From Billgrantia ethanolica (GTDB lineage Bacteria; Pseudomonadota; Gammaproteobacteria; Pseudomonadales; Halomonadaceae): a stretch of 64,000 nt of DNA. Position 1 is the first letter of the stretch. Each line of letters opens with the position of its first letter. Below, piece after piece: positions 53,145 through 61,572 of the stretch. A program made the position numbers and the translations under genes. Under the pieces are notes generated by a model. It ran no database searches. It was not told the DNA's origin and worked only from the letters and a program-made list of their open reading frames with translations. The stretch spans positions 1 through 64,000 of the forward strand of contig NZ_JABFTX010000002.1 of the NCBI RefSeq assembly GCF_021404305.1, in the 5' to 3' direction.

Positions 53145-56096
53145 TCAGCGGCTCTCGTCACCCACCGTGACGATCACCCGCACGGCGTCCAGTCGCAGCC
53201 GTGTGCCTTCGATGGCGCCGTCGAGTTCGCCACGCTCGCGGCGCAGCGCCTCGAGTTCCGCCTCGCGCACCGCCGGGTTGAGTCGCGCCAGTGCCTCCAG
53301 GCGGGCCAGCTCTCCGTCCAGTTCTCGGCGCATGCGTACCTGAGCCGCTTCGACGATGCTCGGCAGCTCGCGCTCGGCCTCCTGCTCGCCCTGGGTGAGC
53401 AGCTCGCGCAACTGGTCGTGGCGGCTGCGAATCAGGTCCCTGGCCATGGCCTTCTTGACCTTCTTCAGGTTCTTGGAAAGCCCGGTGAAGGAGACCTTGT
53501 CGCTGAGCACGGCACCGGACTCGTCGAGCAGCACGCGTACCGCGGTAGGCGGCAGGAAACGATTGACGTGCAGCCGCTTCGGCGCCGGACAGTAGGTACG
53601 GAACACTAGCTCCGCCATCAGCCGGCCGGCGGGAATCGCCGGATGCTTGAGCAACGCTAGCGCAGTATTGCCCATGGTGCCGCCGAGGATGCGCGCCATC
53701 ATTTCGCGCAGCAGCGGGTGCTCCCAGGAGAGCCGCTGCACGTCGTCGCGGGCCAGCGCGCGCTCACGCGACAGGGTGGCGGTGAAGCCCTCCTCACCCT
53801 TGGCGAGGCCGGGCAGGCCGTCGAGCATATGCGGGCTGGGCTGCAGGTGCAGCAGGCCGCCGCCTAGCTCCTGGCTGTCGACGCCGAAGATGTCCAGTGC
53901 CTGGTCGAGGTAGCGCGACAGGGCCGGATCGTGATCGAGCTCGCGGATCGCCGTGGCGACCGCTTCGGCCCGCGCCGGGCGGCAGGCGTTGAGTTCAAGC
54001 AGACGGTTGCGCCCGGCGTCGCGCTGGGCCAGGCGGTTCTCGAACAGGGCGCGGGTCTCGGCGATGAGGTCGTCGAGCGCCTCGTCGTCGAGCAGCGCCT
54101 CGGCCAGGGCATCGCCGAAGGCGTCGAACAGTTCGCTGCCGACCCCGTGGGGAGCGTCGAAGGCATCCATCCCCTCGCGGAACCAGCGCAACAGACGCGC
54201 CCCGGGGCTGGCTTCGAACAGCGGCACGTGGATCTCGATGGCATGGCGCTGCCCGATGCGGTCGAGCCGGCCGATGCGCTGCTCGAGCTGGTCCGGGTGC
54301 TGGGGCAGGTCGAACATCACCAGATGGCGACAGAACTGAAAGTTACGTCCCTCCGAGCCGATCTCGGAGCAGACCAGTACCTGGCTGCCCTCCTCCTCGT
54401 CGGCGAAGGCGGCCGCCGCACGGTCGCGTTCCACCAGCGTCAGCCCCTCGTGGAACACCGGCGCATGAATGCCGCCCAGTACCCGCAGCGCTTCGGCCAG
54501 GCCCTGAGCGGTTTCGCGACTGTGCGCGATCACCAGCACCTTGTCGTTGGCGAAGCCCTGTTCGCCGTCATCGGCGAGGCGCTCCAGCAGCCAGTTCACC
54601 CGCGTGTCGATCTGCCACCAGGGCTCGGCGTTGAGCGGATCGTCCAAAAGTGCGCGATAGGTGGCGTCGGGGTAGATCAGCACGTCGGGATGGTCGAGCC
54701 CGGTCTCGATCAGCAGTTCGTCGAGATGGTCCTCGTCGCGCTCGAGCTTGCGCAGTACGCGGCGGTAGGCCGAGGGCAGAGGCAGCTCGGCCAGGTGCAG
54801 GTGACGCTCGGGAAAGCCGCCCACATGGCGGCGGCTGTTACGGAACATCACCCGGCCGGTGCCGTGGCGGTCGAGCAGTTGCTCGCGCAACTGGTCTCGG
54901 GCACTTGCCTGTTGCTGCGGGCTGCTCTCGGGATTGGCCAGGGTATCGAGCAGGGCCAGGCTATCATGCTCCCCGATCACCGCGGCCACGGCGGCGCGAT
55001 CGTTCTCGCCGCCGGCCGGCAGGCGTTCCAGGGCATCGATGGCCTGGGCCACCTCCACGTAGTGCAGCTCCTCTTCGCGAAACGCCTCCAGGCTGTGGTA
55101 GCGATCCGGGTCGAGCAGGCGCAGGCGGGCGAAGTGGCTCTCCAGGCCCATCTGCTCCGGGGTGGCGGTGAGCAGCAGCACGCCCGGCACGCGCTTGGCC
55201 AGACGCTCGACGCAGGCGTAGCCGGCGCCGACCTGCTCGGCGCTCCAGTCGAGATGATGCGCCTCGTCGACGATCAGCAGGTCCCAGTCGCAGGCGGCCG
55301 CCTGCTCCTGACGCTGCGGGTTGGCGAACAGCCATTCCTGGCTGGCGAGGATGAGCTGGCCGGACTCGAAGGGGTTGGCTTCGGCCTGGGCCAGGCTCTG
55401 TTGCTCGTCGAGCAGGGTCACCTCGAGGGCGAAGCGGCGCAGCAGCTCCACCAGCCATTGGTGCATGAGGCTCGGCGGCACCAGGATCAGGGCGCGCTCG
55501 GCGCGGCCGGTGAGCAGCATGCGGTGCAGGATCAGCCCTGCCTCGATGGTCTTGCCCAGCCCCACCTCGTCGGCCAGCAGCACGCGCGGTGCGTGGCGCC
55601 GGGCCACCTCGTCGGCAATGTAGAGCTGATGGGGAATCAGGTCGATGCGCGGGCCGGCCAGGCCCAGCGCCGGATTCTGCTCGATGCGATGATGGTGGTG
55701 CAGGGTGCGGAAGCGCAGATCGAACCAGTCGTTGCGGTCGACCTGTCCGGTGAGCAGGCGGTCGCGGGCCTGGTCGAACTGCATGCTGTCGGCCAGGCGC
55801 GCCTCGGGCAGTTCGCGCAGCTCGCCCTGGTCGTCCTCGCCGATGTAGACGATCAGGCCGTCGACTTCCTTGCTGTCGTCGACGGTCAGGTTCCAGCCTT
55901 CGGCGGACTGGATGCGGTCGCCGCTGCCGAAGGCCACACGGGTCAGCGGCGCCTGGCGGCTGCTGTAGGTACGGGTTTCCTGGCTGGCGCCGAACAGCAC
56001 GGTAACGCTTCGGTGGTCGCAACTCAGGATGGTGCCCAGGCCAAGATCGGCCTCGCCATCGCTGATCCAGCGCTGGCCGGGTGAAAAGTCGCTCAT
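53145..56096 (-). CDS. rapA: RNA polymerase-associated ATP-dependent protein RapA (HepA)
   Basis: Swi2/Snf2 ATPase that binds core RNA polymerase and helps recycle it after termination. The 983 residues compare with 968 in E. coli. The N-terminal Tudor-like domains start SDFSPGQRWISDGEADLGLG. Walker A is in LLADEVGLGKTIEAG (about 170-184), the DEAH box in IVDEAHHLDW, and the helicase C motif in GSEGRNFQFCRHLVMFDLP with QRIGRLDRIGQ. ATG 56096 fits the family start better than the frame's upstream extension. It converges on the TIGR01777 gene with 18 bases between. Confidence 0.96.
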   Translation of the reverse strand: MSDFSPGQRWISDGEADLGLGTILSCDHRSVTVLFGASQETRTYSSRQAPLTRVAFGSGDRIQSAEGWNLTVDDSKEVDGLIVYIGEDDQGELRELPEARLADSMQFDQARDRLLTGQVDRNDWFDLRFRTLHHHHRIEQNPALGLAGPRIDLIPHQLYIADEVARRHAPRVLLADEVGLGKTIEAGLILHRMLLTGRAERALILVPPSLMHQWLVELLRRFALEVTLLDEQQSLAQAEANPFESGQLILASQEWLFANPQRQEQAAACDWDLLIVDEAHHLDWSAEQVGAGYACVERLAKRVPGVLLLTATPEQMGLESHFARLRLLDPDRYHSLEAFREEELHYVEVAQAIDALERLPAGGENDRAAVAAVIGEHDSLALLDTLANPESSPQQQASARDQLREQLLDRHGTGRVMFRNSRRHVGGFPERHLHLAELPLPSAYRRVLRKLERDEDHLDELLIETGLDHPDVLIYPDATYRALLDDPLNAEPWWQIDTRVNWLLERLADDGEQGFANDKVLVIAHSRETAQGLAEALRVLGGIHAPVFHEGLTLVERDRAAAAFADEEEGSQVLVCSEIGSEGRNFQFCRHLVMFDLPQHPDQLEQRIGRLDRIGQRHAIEIHVPLFEASPGARLLRWFREGMDAFDAPHGVGSELFDAFGDALAEALLDDEALDDLIAETRALFENRLAQRDAGRNRLLELNACRPARAEAVATAIRELDHDPALSRYLDQALDIFGVDSQELGGGLLHLQPSPHMLDGLPGLAKGEEGFTATLSRERALARDDVQRLSWEHPLLREMMARILGGTMGNTALALLKHPAIPAGRLMAELVFRTYCPAPKRLHVNRFLPPTAVRVLLDESGAVLSDKVSFTGLSKNLKKVKKAMARDLIRSRHDQLRELLTQGEQEAERELPSIVEAAQVRMRRELDGELARLEALARLNPAVREAELEALRRERGELDGAIEGTRLRLDAVRVIVTVGDESR

Positions 56097-56249
56097 GATG
56101 CCTCGGTCGATGCTGAACACGGTGCGCACGCTGCCGCCGAAGCCTGGCTTCGGCTGGCAGGGCGGGCGATTCTAACGCAAAGGCCGCGTTGGCTTAAGGC
56201 TGGTGGAGAAAGGCGGGAAATGGTAGGGAGCGGCTGTTACCGGTGGTAA

Positions 56250-57050
56250 TCAGTGGCGTCCCAGCCAGGTGTCGAGCTGCGCTCGCGAGAGTTCGCCCAC
56301 ATGGCGCTCCACTGCGCGGCCTTCACGGTCGAACAGCACCGTGGTGGGGAGCCCCGGCGATTCCATGGTGCGGATCATCTGCTGGTTCGGATCGAGCAGC
56401 GGGTAGCGGAACGCGAGCTCCTGCTCGTCCAGGTAGCGGGCCACCTGGAGCAGCTCCTCACCCTGGTTGATCACCACCGCGGTAACGCCATCGCGAGTGT
56501 CGGCCTCGGCTAACAGCGGCATCTCGCGCAGGCAGGGCGGGCACCAGGTTGCCCACAGGTTGACCACCACCAGCTCGCCCTGAAGCTGTTGCAGGTTGAC
56601 CGGCTCGCCGTCGAGGTTGTCCAGAGTGATGTCGGGCAGCTCGCGCAGCGGCATGTCGCCGCCGAAGGGGGCCAGGGTGACCAGCACCAGCCACAGCGCC
56701 GAGGCGCCGACGGTGAGACCCATGGCGCCTATCATCGACAGCAGCCGGTCGCGCAGTGCCCAACCGGTCCAGATCAGCGCGGCGAGCAGCCCCCACAGGC
56801 CGTGATAGCCGGGCTGCCAGAGCCTCAACACGTCCAGCGGGGCGGCGGCATAGGCGTCGAAGTTCAGTGCCACGTGCCCCAGGCGGGCGCCCACCAGCCA
56901 GGCCAGCAGCAGGCCGTTGAACCAGCGCGACCGCGCCGAGGGCGAGAGCCCCAGCAGCAACCAGGCGGCGAGCAGCAACAGCAGGGCACAGCCAATGGCA
57001 TAGAGGCGCGGTACGGATATCAGTACGGGGCCCAGGGCAAAGGCGTCCAT
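56250..57050 (-). CDS. membrane-anchored TlpA-like thioredoxin with Lgt-like N-terminal domain
   Basis: The 266 residues have two parts. Residues 1-125 hold about four hydrophobic segments and resemble the first half of prolipoprotein diacylglyceryl transferase (FALGPVLISVPRLYAIG, GARLGHV at 54-60, YHGLWGLLA at 82-90). Residues 135-266 form a periplasmic thioredoxin domain with WATWCPPC (Cys170, Cys173) and the cis-proline segment GLPTT. It probably reduces or oxidises a periplasmic protein thiol, anchored by the N-terminal domain. Lgt activity is unlikely, as only half of the fold is present. Confidence 0.8.
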   Translation of the reverse strand: MDAFALGPVLISVPRLYAIGCALLLLLAAWLLLGLSPSARSRWFNGLLLAWLVGARLGHVALNFDAYAAAPLDVLRLWQPGYHGLWGLLAALIWTGWALRDRLLSMIGAMGLTVGASALWLVLVTLAPFGGDMPLRELPDITLDNLDGEPVNLQQLQGELVVVNLWATWCPPCLREMPLLAEADTRDGVTAVVINQGEELLQVARYLDEQELAFRYPLLDPNQQMIRTMESPGLPTTVLFDREGRAVERHVGELSRAQLDTWLGRH

Positions 57051-57181
57051 TGGCTCGGCTCCAGCATTTAGGGTCGGCGCAAGCGCCGTGACCGGGTAAA
57101 ATCACTTACTTGCATAAAGTAACGCGTCAGGCAGAGCAAGCCTACTGCCCCAGGACGGCGCTGTCACCGGCGGGAGCCTTC

Positions 57182-57424
57182 ATGGCACACAAGACCTTCG
57201 ATACTCTGCGCGCCCTGGCCATCGCTAGCCAGGCGCTGGGTTTCATTCTGATCATCACGTTGGAAACGGTCATGGGGGGCGAGGCCGCACGGCCCTGGCA
57301 GGGGGTGACCCTGGGCGCCATGGTGGCCTTTGCCCTGGCGCTGGCCGTGGCGCGGCTCTATCGGCGCAACAAAGAGCGCAAGGCCATGGCCCGTCGACTG
57401 GCAGACCTCGATGACGAACCCTGA
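57182..57424 (+). CDS. small two-helix membrane protein, function unknown
   Basis: The 80 residues start MAHKTFDTLRALAIASQALG after a GGGAG Shine-Dalgarno. Two hydrophobic stretches (about 8-30 and 40-60) are followed by a basic cytoplasmic segment YRRNKERKAMARR and an acidic tail. No family was recognised. It overlaps the downstream phospholipase D gene by 14 bases in another frame, so the two are probably co-expressed. An earlier in-frame ATG at 57110 lies in the divergent promoter region and was rejected. Confidence 0.65.
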   Translation: MAHKTFDTLRALAIASQALGFILIITLETVMGGEAARPWQGVTLGAMVAFALALAVARLYRRNKERKAMARRLADLDDEP

Positions 57425-58991
57425 TTCGGACGCCACGCGCCGCTCCCGCGGCAGGCTGCTGACGCTTTGCGGGGTACTGCTCCTGTTGCTGCAAGGCTGT
57501 GCCGGCAGCGCGGCGGTGCGCGAACATGGAGCGCCATTGACGCCGGGCGAACGCGAGGCCACCTGGCTAGGCCAGTGGGCGCTTCTGAGCGGCTCAGCGC
57601 ATCCGGGCAAGAGTGGCTTTGCGCTGCTCTCCAGCGGCCAGGATGCCTTCAGCCTGCGCGCGCTGCTCAGCGAGCAGGCTGACCGCAGGCTTGATATCCA
57701 GACCTATCTGATGGGCGACGGGCAGACCACTCGGGCGCTGCTGCATCGGCTGCTGGCGGCCGCCGAGCGCGGCGTCGAGGTGCGCCTGCTGATCGACGAC
57801 ATCGGTGCGGTGGGTCAGGGGCGGCAGCTGGCCGCGCTCGACAGCCACCCCAACGTGCAGGTGCGCGTCTACAACGCCCTGAGCGTCGGGCGGGGCACGC
57901 TGACGGGACGCGTGCTGGCCTCGGCGCCCCAGGCGGCACGTCAGCATCGACGAATGCACAACAAGCTGTGGATCGCCGACGATGCCCTGGCCATCGTCGG
58001 CGGTCGCAACCTGGGCGACGAGTACTACAGCGCCAGCGAACCACGCAACTTCACCGATCTCGATCTGCTGGTCCTGGGGCCGGTGGTGGAGCCTCTGGCA
58101 CAGAGTTTCCATCTCTACTGGAACCATGGCCTGGCACAACCCATCGGTCGCTATCACCGTGTTGATGAGGACGCCTGGCAAGCGTTGTTGGCATCGCTCG
58201 CCGAGTGGCTCGAGAGCAGTGTCGACTCACCCTATTTCGCCGATCTGCGCCAGCGCTATGCCGACATCGAGCAGGGGCCGCTGGTGGGCAAGCTGCACTG
58301 GGGGGCGGGAGTGGCGCTGTGGGACCCGCCGGGCAAGCCCGCCTGGCGGGGTCGTCCGGCCTTCGGGCGCACCATGGCCGGCGCTCTGCTCGAACAGGTG
58401 GGGGAGCCGAACGAGCGGCTGACCCTCGTGTCCGCCTACTTCGTACCCGGCAGGCAGGGAACCCGGCTACTGACGGAGCTGGCCGATGCCGGCGTGAAGG
58501 TCGAGATATTCACCAATGCCCTGGAAGCGACCGATGTGCCAGTGGTGCACGGTGCCTACCAGGCCAGGCGGGCGACATTGCTCGACAGTGGGGTCGCGCT
58601 GTACGAGATGCGCACCGAGCACGAGCCGGATGCCGAGATCGGCTTTGGTGTGGGGTCTTCGGCTTCCGCCCTGCACATCAAGGCGCTGGGTATCGACGCC
58701 GATCGTGTCTTCGTGGGGTCGGCCAACGCCGACCCGCGCTCGGTATGGTGGAATACCGAGGTGGGCGTGCTGGTGACCAGCCAGGGCCTTGCCAACGAGT
58801 TTCAGCGCCTGACCGAGATCGGCAAGTCGCCGGCACTCAGCTATCGGGTCGAATATGACGATACCGGGCAGCTCGTCTGGCAGACCATGGCCCAGGGCGA
58901 GCTGGTAAGGCTGATGCAGGAGCCCGCCGGCTTCTGGCGCCATTGGGGGGCCGTGCTGGGCCGCATTGCCTGGCTGGAGTCGCTCCTCTAG
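57411..58991 (+). CDS. phospholipase D family lipoprotein, ClsC-like cardiolipin synthase
   Basis: Two HKD catalytic motifs are intact: HNKLWIAD near residue 183 and HIKALGID near residue 422, each followed by the GG/GS-N element (IVGGRNLGD, VFVGSANADPRS). The N-terminus of the 526-residue protein has a signal peptide with lipobox LLQGC (about 18-31), so the protein is expected to be a lipoprotein. Overall plan and length (E. coli ClsC 473) suggest a ClsC/YmdC-type transphosphatidylase; other PLD reactions are possible. ATG 57411 lies inside the preceding small gene. Confidence 0.85.
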   Translation: MTNPDSDATRRSRGRLLTLCGVLLLLLQGCAGSAAVREHGAPLTPGEREATWLGQWALLSGSAHPGKSGFALLSSGQDAFSLRALLSEQADRRLDIQTYLMGDGQTTRALLHRLLAAAERGVEVRLLIDDIGAVGQGRQLAALDSHPNVQVRVYNALSVGRGTLTGRVLASAPQAARQHRRMHNKLWIADDALAIVGGRNLGDEYYSASEPRNFTDLDLLVLGPVVEPLAQSFHLYWNHGLAQPIGRYHRVDEDAWQALLASLAEWLESSVDSPYFADLRQRYADIEQGPLVGKLHWGAGVALWDPPGKPAWRGRPAFGRTMAGALLEQVGEPNERLTLVSAYFVPGRQGTRLLTELADAGVKVEIFTNALEATDVPVVHGAYQARRATLLDSGVALYEMRTEHEPDAEIGFGVGSSASALHIKALGIDADRVFVGSANADPRSVWWNTEVGVLVTSQGLANEFQRLTEIGKSPALSYRVEYDDTGQLVWQTMAQGELVRLMQEPAGFWRHWGAVLGRIAWLESLL

Positions 58992-59035
58992 GCTCTCCCT
59001 CTGCCTGTACCAGAGCGGCTTGAAAGGAGCAGGGC

Positions 59036-59266
59036 ATGACGCAACCCGCCGAGGAGATCCCTACCGACACCCCGCGCCCGGCGAGCTGCGCCTTCATGCT
59101 GCCGGTGGCCACACCGCCCAATGCCGTCGTCTTCGCCAGCGGCAAGCTCACCGTTATCGACATGATGCGTGCCGGTGCCATCATCAGCCTGGTGGCGACC
59201 CTGACAATCCTGCTCTTTTTGCATGCCCTGGCCATGCCGGTGCTCGGCTTCGGCTGGGCCGGCTGA
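59036..59266 (+). pseudogene. C-terminal remnant of a DASS/SLC13-type anion symporter
   Basis: The 76 codons contain [21 protein letters not shown], then a final hydrophobic helix ending [13 protein letters not shown]. This is the last re-entrant loop (TPPN) and terminal helix of divalent anion:Na+ symporters, normally part of a 450-600-residue protein. The rest of the transporter is absent: the ClsC-like gene ends 44 bases upstream. The first 15 codons ([15 protein letters not shown]) are unlike the family, yet AAGGAG stands eight bases before the ATG, so a short peptide could still be made. It is followed 71 bases later by uspA. Confidence 0.7.
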
Positions 59267-59337
59267 CTCCCACTCAAGTAGCGGCTAGGCTTAATCAAGG
59301 GTGCCGAAGCGACGCCGTGAAAAGGGGGGGGAACGCC

Positions 59338-59787
59338 ATGTATCAAACGATTCTGGTTCCGCTGGATGGCTCGAGCCATGCCGTGAAAGCGTTGACCATT
59401 GCCGCGCAGCTGGCGCGTGCATCTTCTGCTGCACTTTATCTGTTGCATGTCACCGAGCTGCCCGACGATATCGGCATCCTGGCCGGATCCACCGGTCAGC
59501 CTTTCACCGAGGAGCGCCGTCAGGAGCTGGCCCGGCAGAGTGAACAGCGGGCCAGGGCGGCGATCGACAGCGCCCGAGAGGCCGTCGACCTCTCCGGCCT
59601 GGAAGTGAAGGTGCTGATTCGGGAGGGCCGGCCGGCCGATACCATACTGAGCCAGGCCGTCGACATCGGCGTGGATGCCATTGTCATGGGTAGTCGTGGG
59701 ATGAGCGAGCTCAAGGGAATGCTGGTGGGAAGCGTTTCCCACAAGATCACGCATGCCGCGGAGTGCACCGTGATCAGCGTGACTTGA
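59338..59787 (+). CDS. universal stress protein UspA family
   Basis: The 149 residues start MYQTILVPLDGSSHAVKAL. The nucleotide-binding loop GSRGMSELKGMLVGSVS (G2xG9xGS pattern) marks the ATP-binding subclass. Cytoplasmic stress protein, usually dimeric. In Halomonas elongata an ATP-binding UspA (TeaD) regulates the adjacent ectoine transporter; here the neighbour is only a transporter remnant, so this Usp may be an orphaned regulator. ATG 59338 follows an AAAGGGGGGG run. Confidence 0.9.
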   Translation: MYQTILVPLDGSSHAVKALTIAAQLARASSAALYLLHVTELPDDIGILAGSTGQPFTEERRQELARQSEQRARAAIDSAREAVDLSGLEVKVLIREGRPADTILSQAVDIGVDAIVMGSRGMSELKGMLVGSVSHKITHAAECTVISVT

Positions 59788-59796
59788 TAATGGTTT

Positions 59797-61128
59797 TCAT
59801 GCTGGGGCGTCGGCGATGCCCACCCGGTTGCGACCCGAGCGCTTGGCGCGATACAGGGCGCTGTCGGCGCGTGCCAGGATCGCCTCTGGGTTGTCGCCCC
59901 GGTGATATTCCGCGATTCCCAGGCTGATGGTCACGGCCAGACCGTGCAGGCGGGTCTCTGCCACCTGCTGGCGCAGCCGCTCGGCGAAGATCGAGGCTCC
60001 TTGCGCCATGGTGTCCTGCAGCAGGATGGCGAACTCCTCGCCGCCCCAGCGGGCCAGCAGGTCGGTGCTGCGCAGGGTCTGGCTGACCAGGGCGGCCAGA
60101 CGTTTGAGGATGATGTCGCCCGTGTCGTGACCGTGCTGGTCGTTGATCGACTTGAAGTGGTCGATATCGAACAGCAGCAGTGAGAAGGTGTTGTCGCTGC
60201 GCTCGGCCTGACGCACCGCCTTGCGCATGGCGACATCGAAGGCGCGGCGGTTGTGGGTGCCGGTCAGGTGGTCGCGGGTGGCCTGCTGCTCCAGCTCCTC
60301 TTCCAGGCGCTTGCGCTCGGTAATGTTGTGGAAGACGGCAATGAAGTGGCGGATCCTGCCATTGTCGTCGTAGACAGCCGTGATCGACTGCCACAGCGGA
60401 TAGATGTCGCCGTACTTGTTGCGATTCCAGATCTCGCCCTGCCAGTGGCCGGTTTCCAGTACCGCCTGCCACAGTTGAGCGTAGAAGTGCTTGTCGTGAC
60501 GGCCCGACTTGAACAGTCGGGGAGTCTCGCCAATCACCTCTTCCGGCAGATAGCCGGTAATGTCGGTGAAGGCCTGATTGACCCGCTCGATGCGCATTTC
60601 CGGATCGGTGATCAGCGTGGCCTGGCCGGTCTGGAACACGCTGGCGAGCAGCCGCAGCTCCTCCTCCTGACGCTTGCGCTCGGTGATGTCTTCCTTCACC
60701 GCCACGAAACGTACGATCCGGCCGCTGTCGTCGCGTACCGGGGTGATGGTCTCGGCTTCCCAATAGAGCCCGCCGTTCTTCTTGCGGTTAAGAAGCTCTC
60801 CGCGCCACACACGGCCGCTGCGCAGGGTCTGCCACAGCTCGCGGTAGACGTCGTCTGGTGTCATGCCCGACTGGATCATGGCCGGCGTCTTGCCGATCAG
60901 CTCCTCGCGCGAGTAGCCTGTCACCTCGAGAAAGCGCCGGTTGACGTACTCGATGCGCCCTTCGGTATCGGTGATCGCCGTGGCCGCCGGGCTCTGCTCC
61001 ACGGCGATGTAGAGCTGATAGAACTTGGCCCGTAGCGTATCGAGATCGGCGTCGGGCCAATAAGGGTGGAACATGGCGCGGGCGCCATCGCTGTCGCCAT
61101 GCGCTGCTTCATGCTCGCCGTTCTTCAC
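59797..61128 (-). CDS. diguanylate cyclase with two PAS domains
   Basis: Makes cyclic di-GMP from two GTP. The 443 residues hold PAS1-PAC (about 35-155, ITDTEGRIEYVNRRFLEVTGY), PAS2-PAC (about 160-275, ITDPEMRIERVNQAFTDITGY) and a GGDEF domain with active-site GGEEF and an upstream RSTD inhibitory (RxxD) site. No membrane helix is seen, so it is cytosolic. I chose the GTG at 61128 because GGAGGT is five bases upstream; a GTG at 61134 overlaps that Shine-Dalgarno. It converges on uspA with nine bases between. Confidence 0.93.
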   Translation of the reverse strand: MKNGEHEAAHGDSDGARAMFHPYWPDADLDTLRAKFYQLYIAVEQSPAATAITDTEGRIEYVNRRFLEVTGYSREELIGKTPAMIQSGMTPDDVYRELWQTLRSGRVWRGELLNRKKNGGLYWEAETITPVRDDSGRIVRFVAVKEDITERKRQEEELRLLASVFQTGQATLITDPEMRIERVNQAFTDITGYLPEEVIGETPRLFKSGRHDKHFYAQLWQAVLETGHWQGEIWNRNKYGDIYPLWQSITAVYDDNGRIRHFIAVFHNITERKRLEEELEQQATRDHLTGTHNRRAFDVAMRKAVRQAERSDNTFSLLLFDIDHFKSINDQHGHDTGDIILKRLAALVSQTLRSTDLLARWGGEEFAILLQDTMAQGASIFAERLRQQVAETRLHGLAVTISLGIAEYHRGDNPEAILARADSALYRAKRSGRNRVGIADAPA

Positions 61129-61213
61129 GAGCACCTCCGTACGAGTCGGACTTGTTCTGACGCAAGTCTCTTATGGATATGTTTGAAATGATTGTCTTTG
61201 AAAATATGACGTC

Positions 61214-61254
61214 AGCGCTATGCTGCGCCGGTGGCGCAGCATAGCGCCTTTTTT
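61214..61254 (+). terminator. orphan strong terminator, + orientation
   Basis: GCGCTATGCTGCGCC / ggt / GGCGCAGCATAGCGC, a perfect 15-pair stem followed by six T on the + strand. No + strand gene ends here: the diguanylate cyclase runs away on the minus strand and tRNA-Pro is also on the minus strand. The 61129-61374 gap otherwise holds the cyclase promoter region and the tRNA-Pro terminator. Confidence 0.8.
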
Positions 61255-61336
61255 CGGCGCATTCACGTCGACGTTGGCCTACTCAGAGATGTTAAACGAG
61301 CAATGAGTCGAAGAAGCGATGTCAGGGGGGGACGAA

Positions 61337-61366
61337 AAGGGCCTCGCAATTGCTTGCGAGGCCCTT
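61337..61366 (-). terminator. terminator of tRNA-Pro
   Basis: AAGGGCCTCGCAA / ttgc / TTGCGAGGCCCTT stem followed by TTTT on the minus strand, eight bases after the encoded CCA of tRNA-Pro. Confidence 0.88.
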
Positions 61367-61374
61367 GAATTCTT

Positions 61375-61451
61375 TGGTCGGAGTAGCAGGATTCGAACCT
61401 ACGACCTCTGCCTCCCGAAGGCAGCGCTCTACCAAGCTGAGCTATACTCCG
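61375..61451 (-). tRNA. tRNA-Pro (CGG)
   Basis: On the minus strand the acceptor cggagta pairs with tactccg, followed by A and an encoded CCA. The anticodon stem ctgcc/ggcag encloses ttCGGga, giving anticodon CGG (61415-61417). T-arm ggttcgaatcc. It is a single-gene transcript with its own promoter and terminator. Confidence 0.96.
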
Positions 61452-61516
61452 TTACTTCTTTTTCGAGCCGCTTTTGGGCGACGCTCGCTGTCGGCTCCGG
61501 GAGCCGACGGATGGGC

Positions 61517-61544
61517 ATTATACGCAAAACCCCTGGCCTTGCAA
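61517..61544 (-). promoter_or_regulatory. promoter of tRNA-Pro
   Basis: On the minus strand TTGCAA (61544-61539) and a perfect TATAAT (61522-61517) are separated by 16 bases. The expected leader includes a GTCGGCTC / cgg / GAGCCGAC hairpin (61492-61510) before the tRNA. Confidence 0.8.
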
Positions 61545-61572
61545 GTCCCACCGCGGCCCTGATGCGGCGCCT

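Noticed and set aside
53931..56084. Long + strand open frame opposite rapA.
   Set aside because: Repetitive Val/Gln/Leu translation with no family; rapA motifs on the minus strand are complete.
59036..59266. Interpretation as a complete small transporter gene.
   Set aside because: DASS transporters need a full set of helices; only the final loop and helix are encoded.
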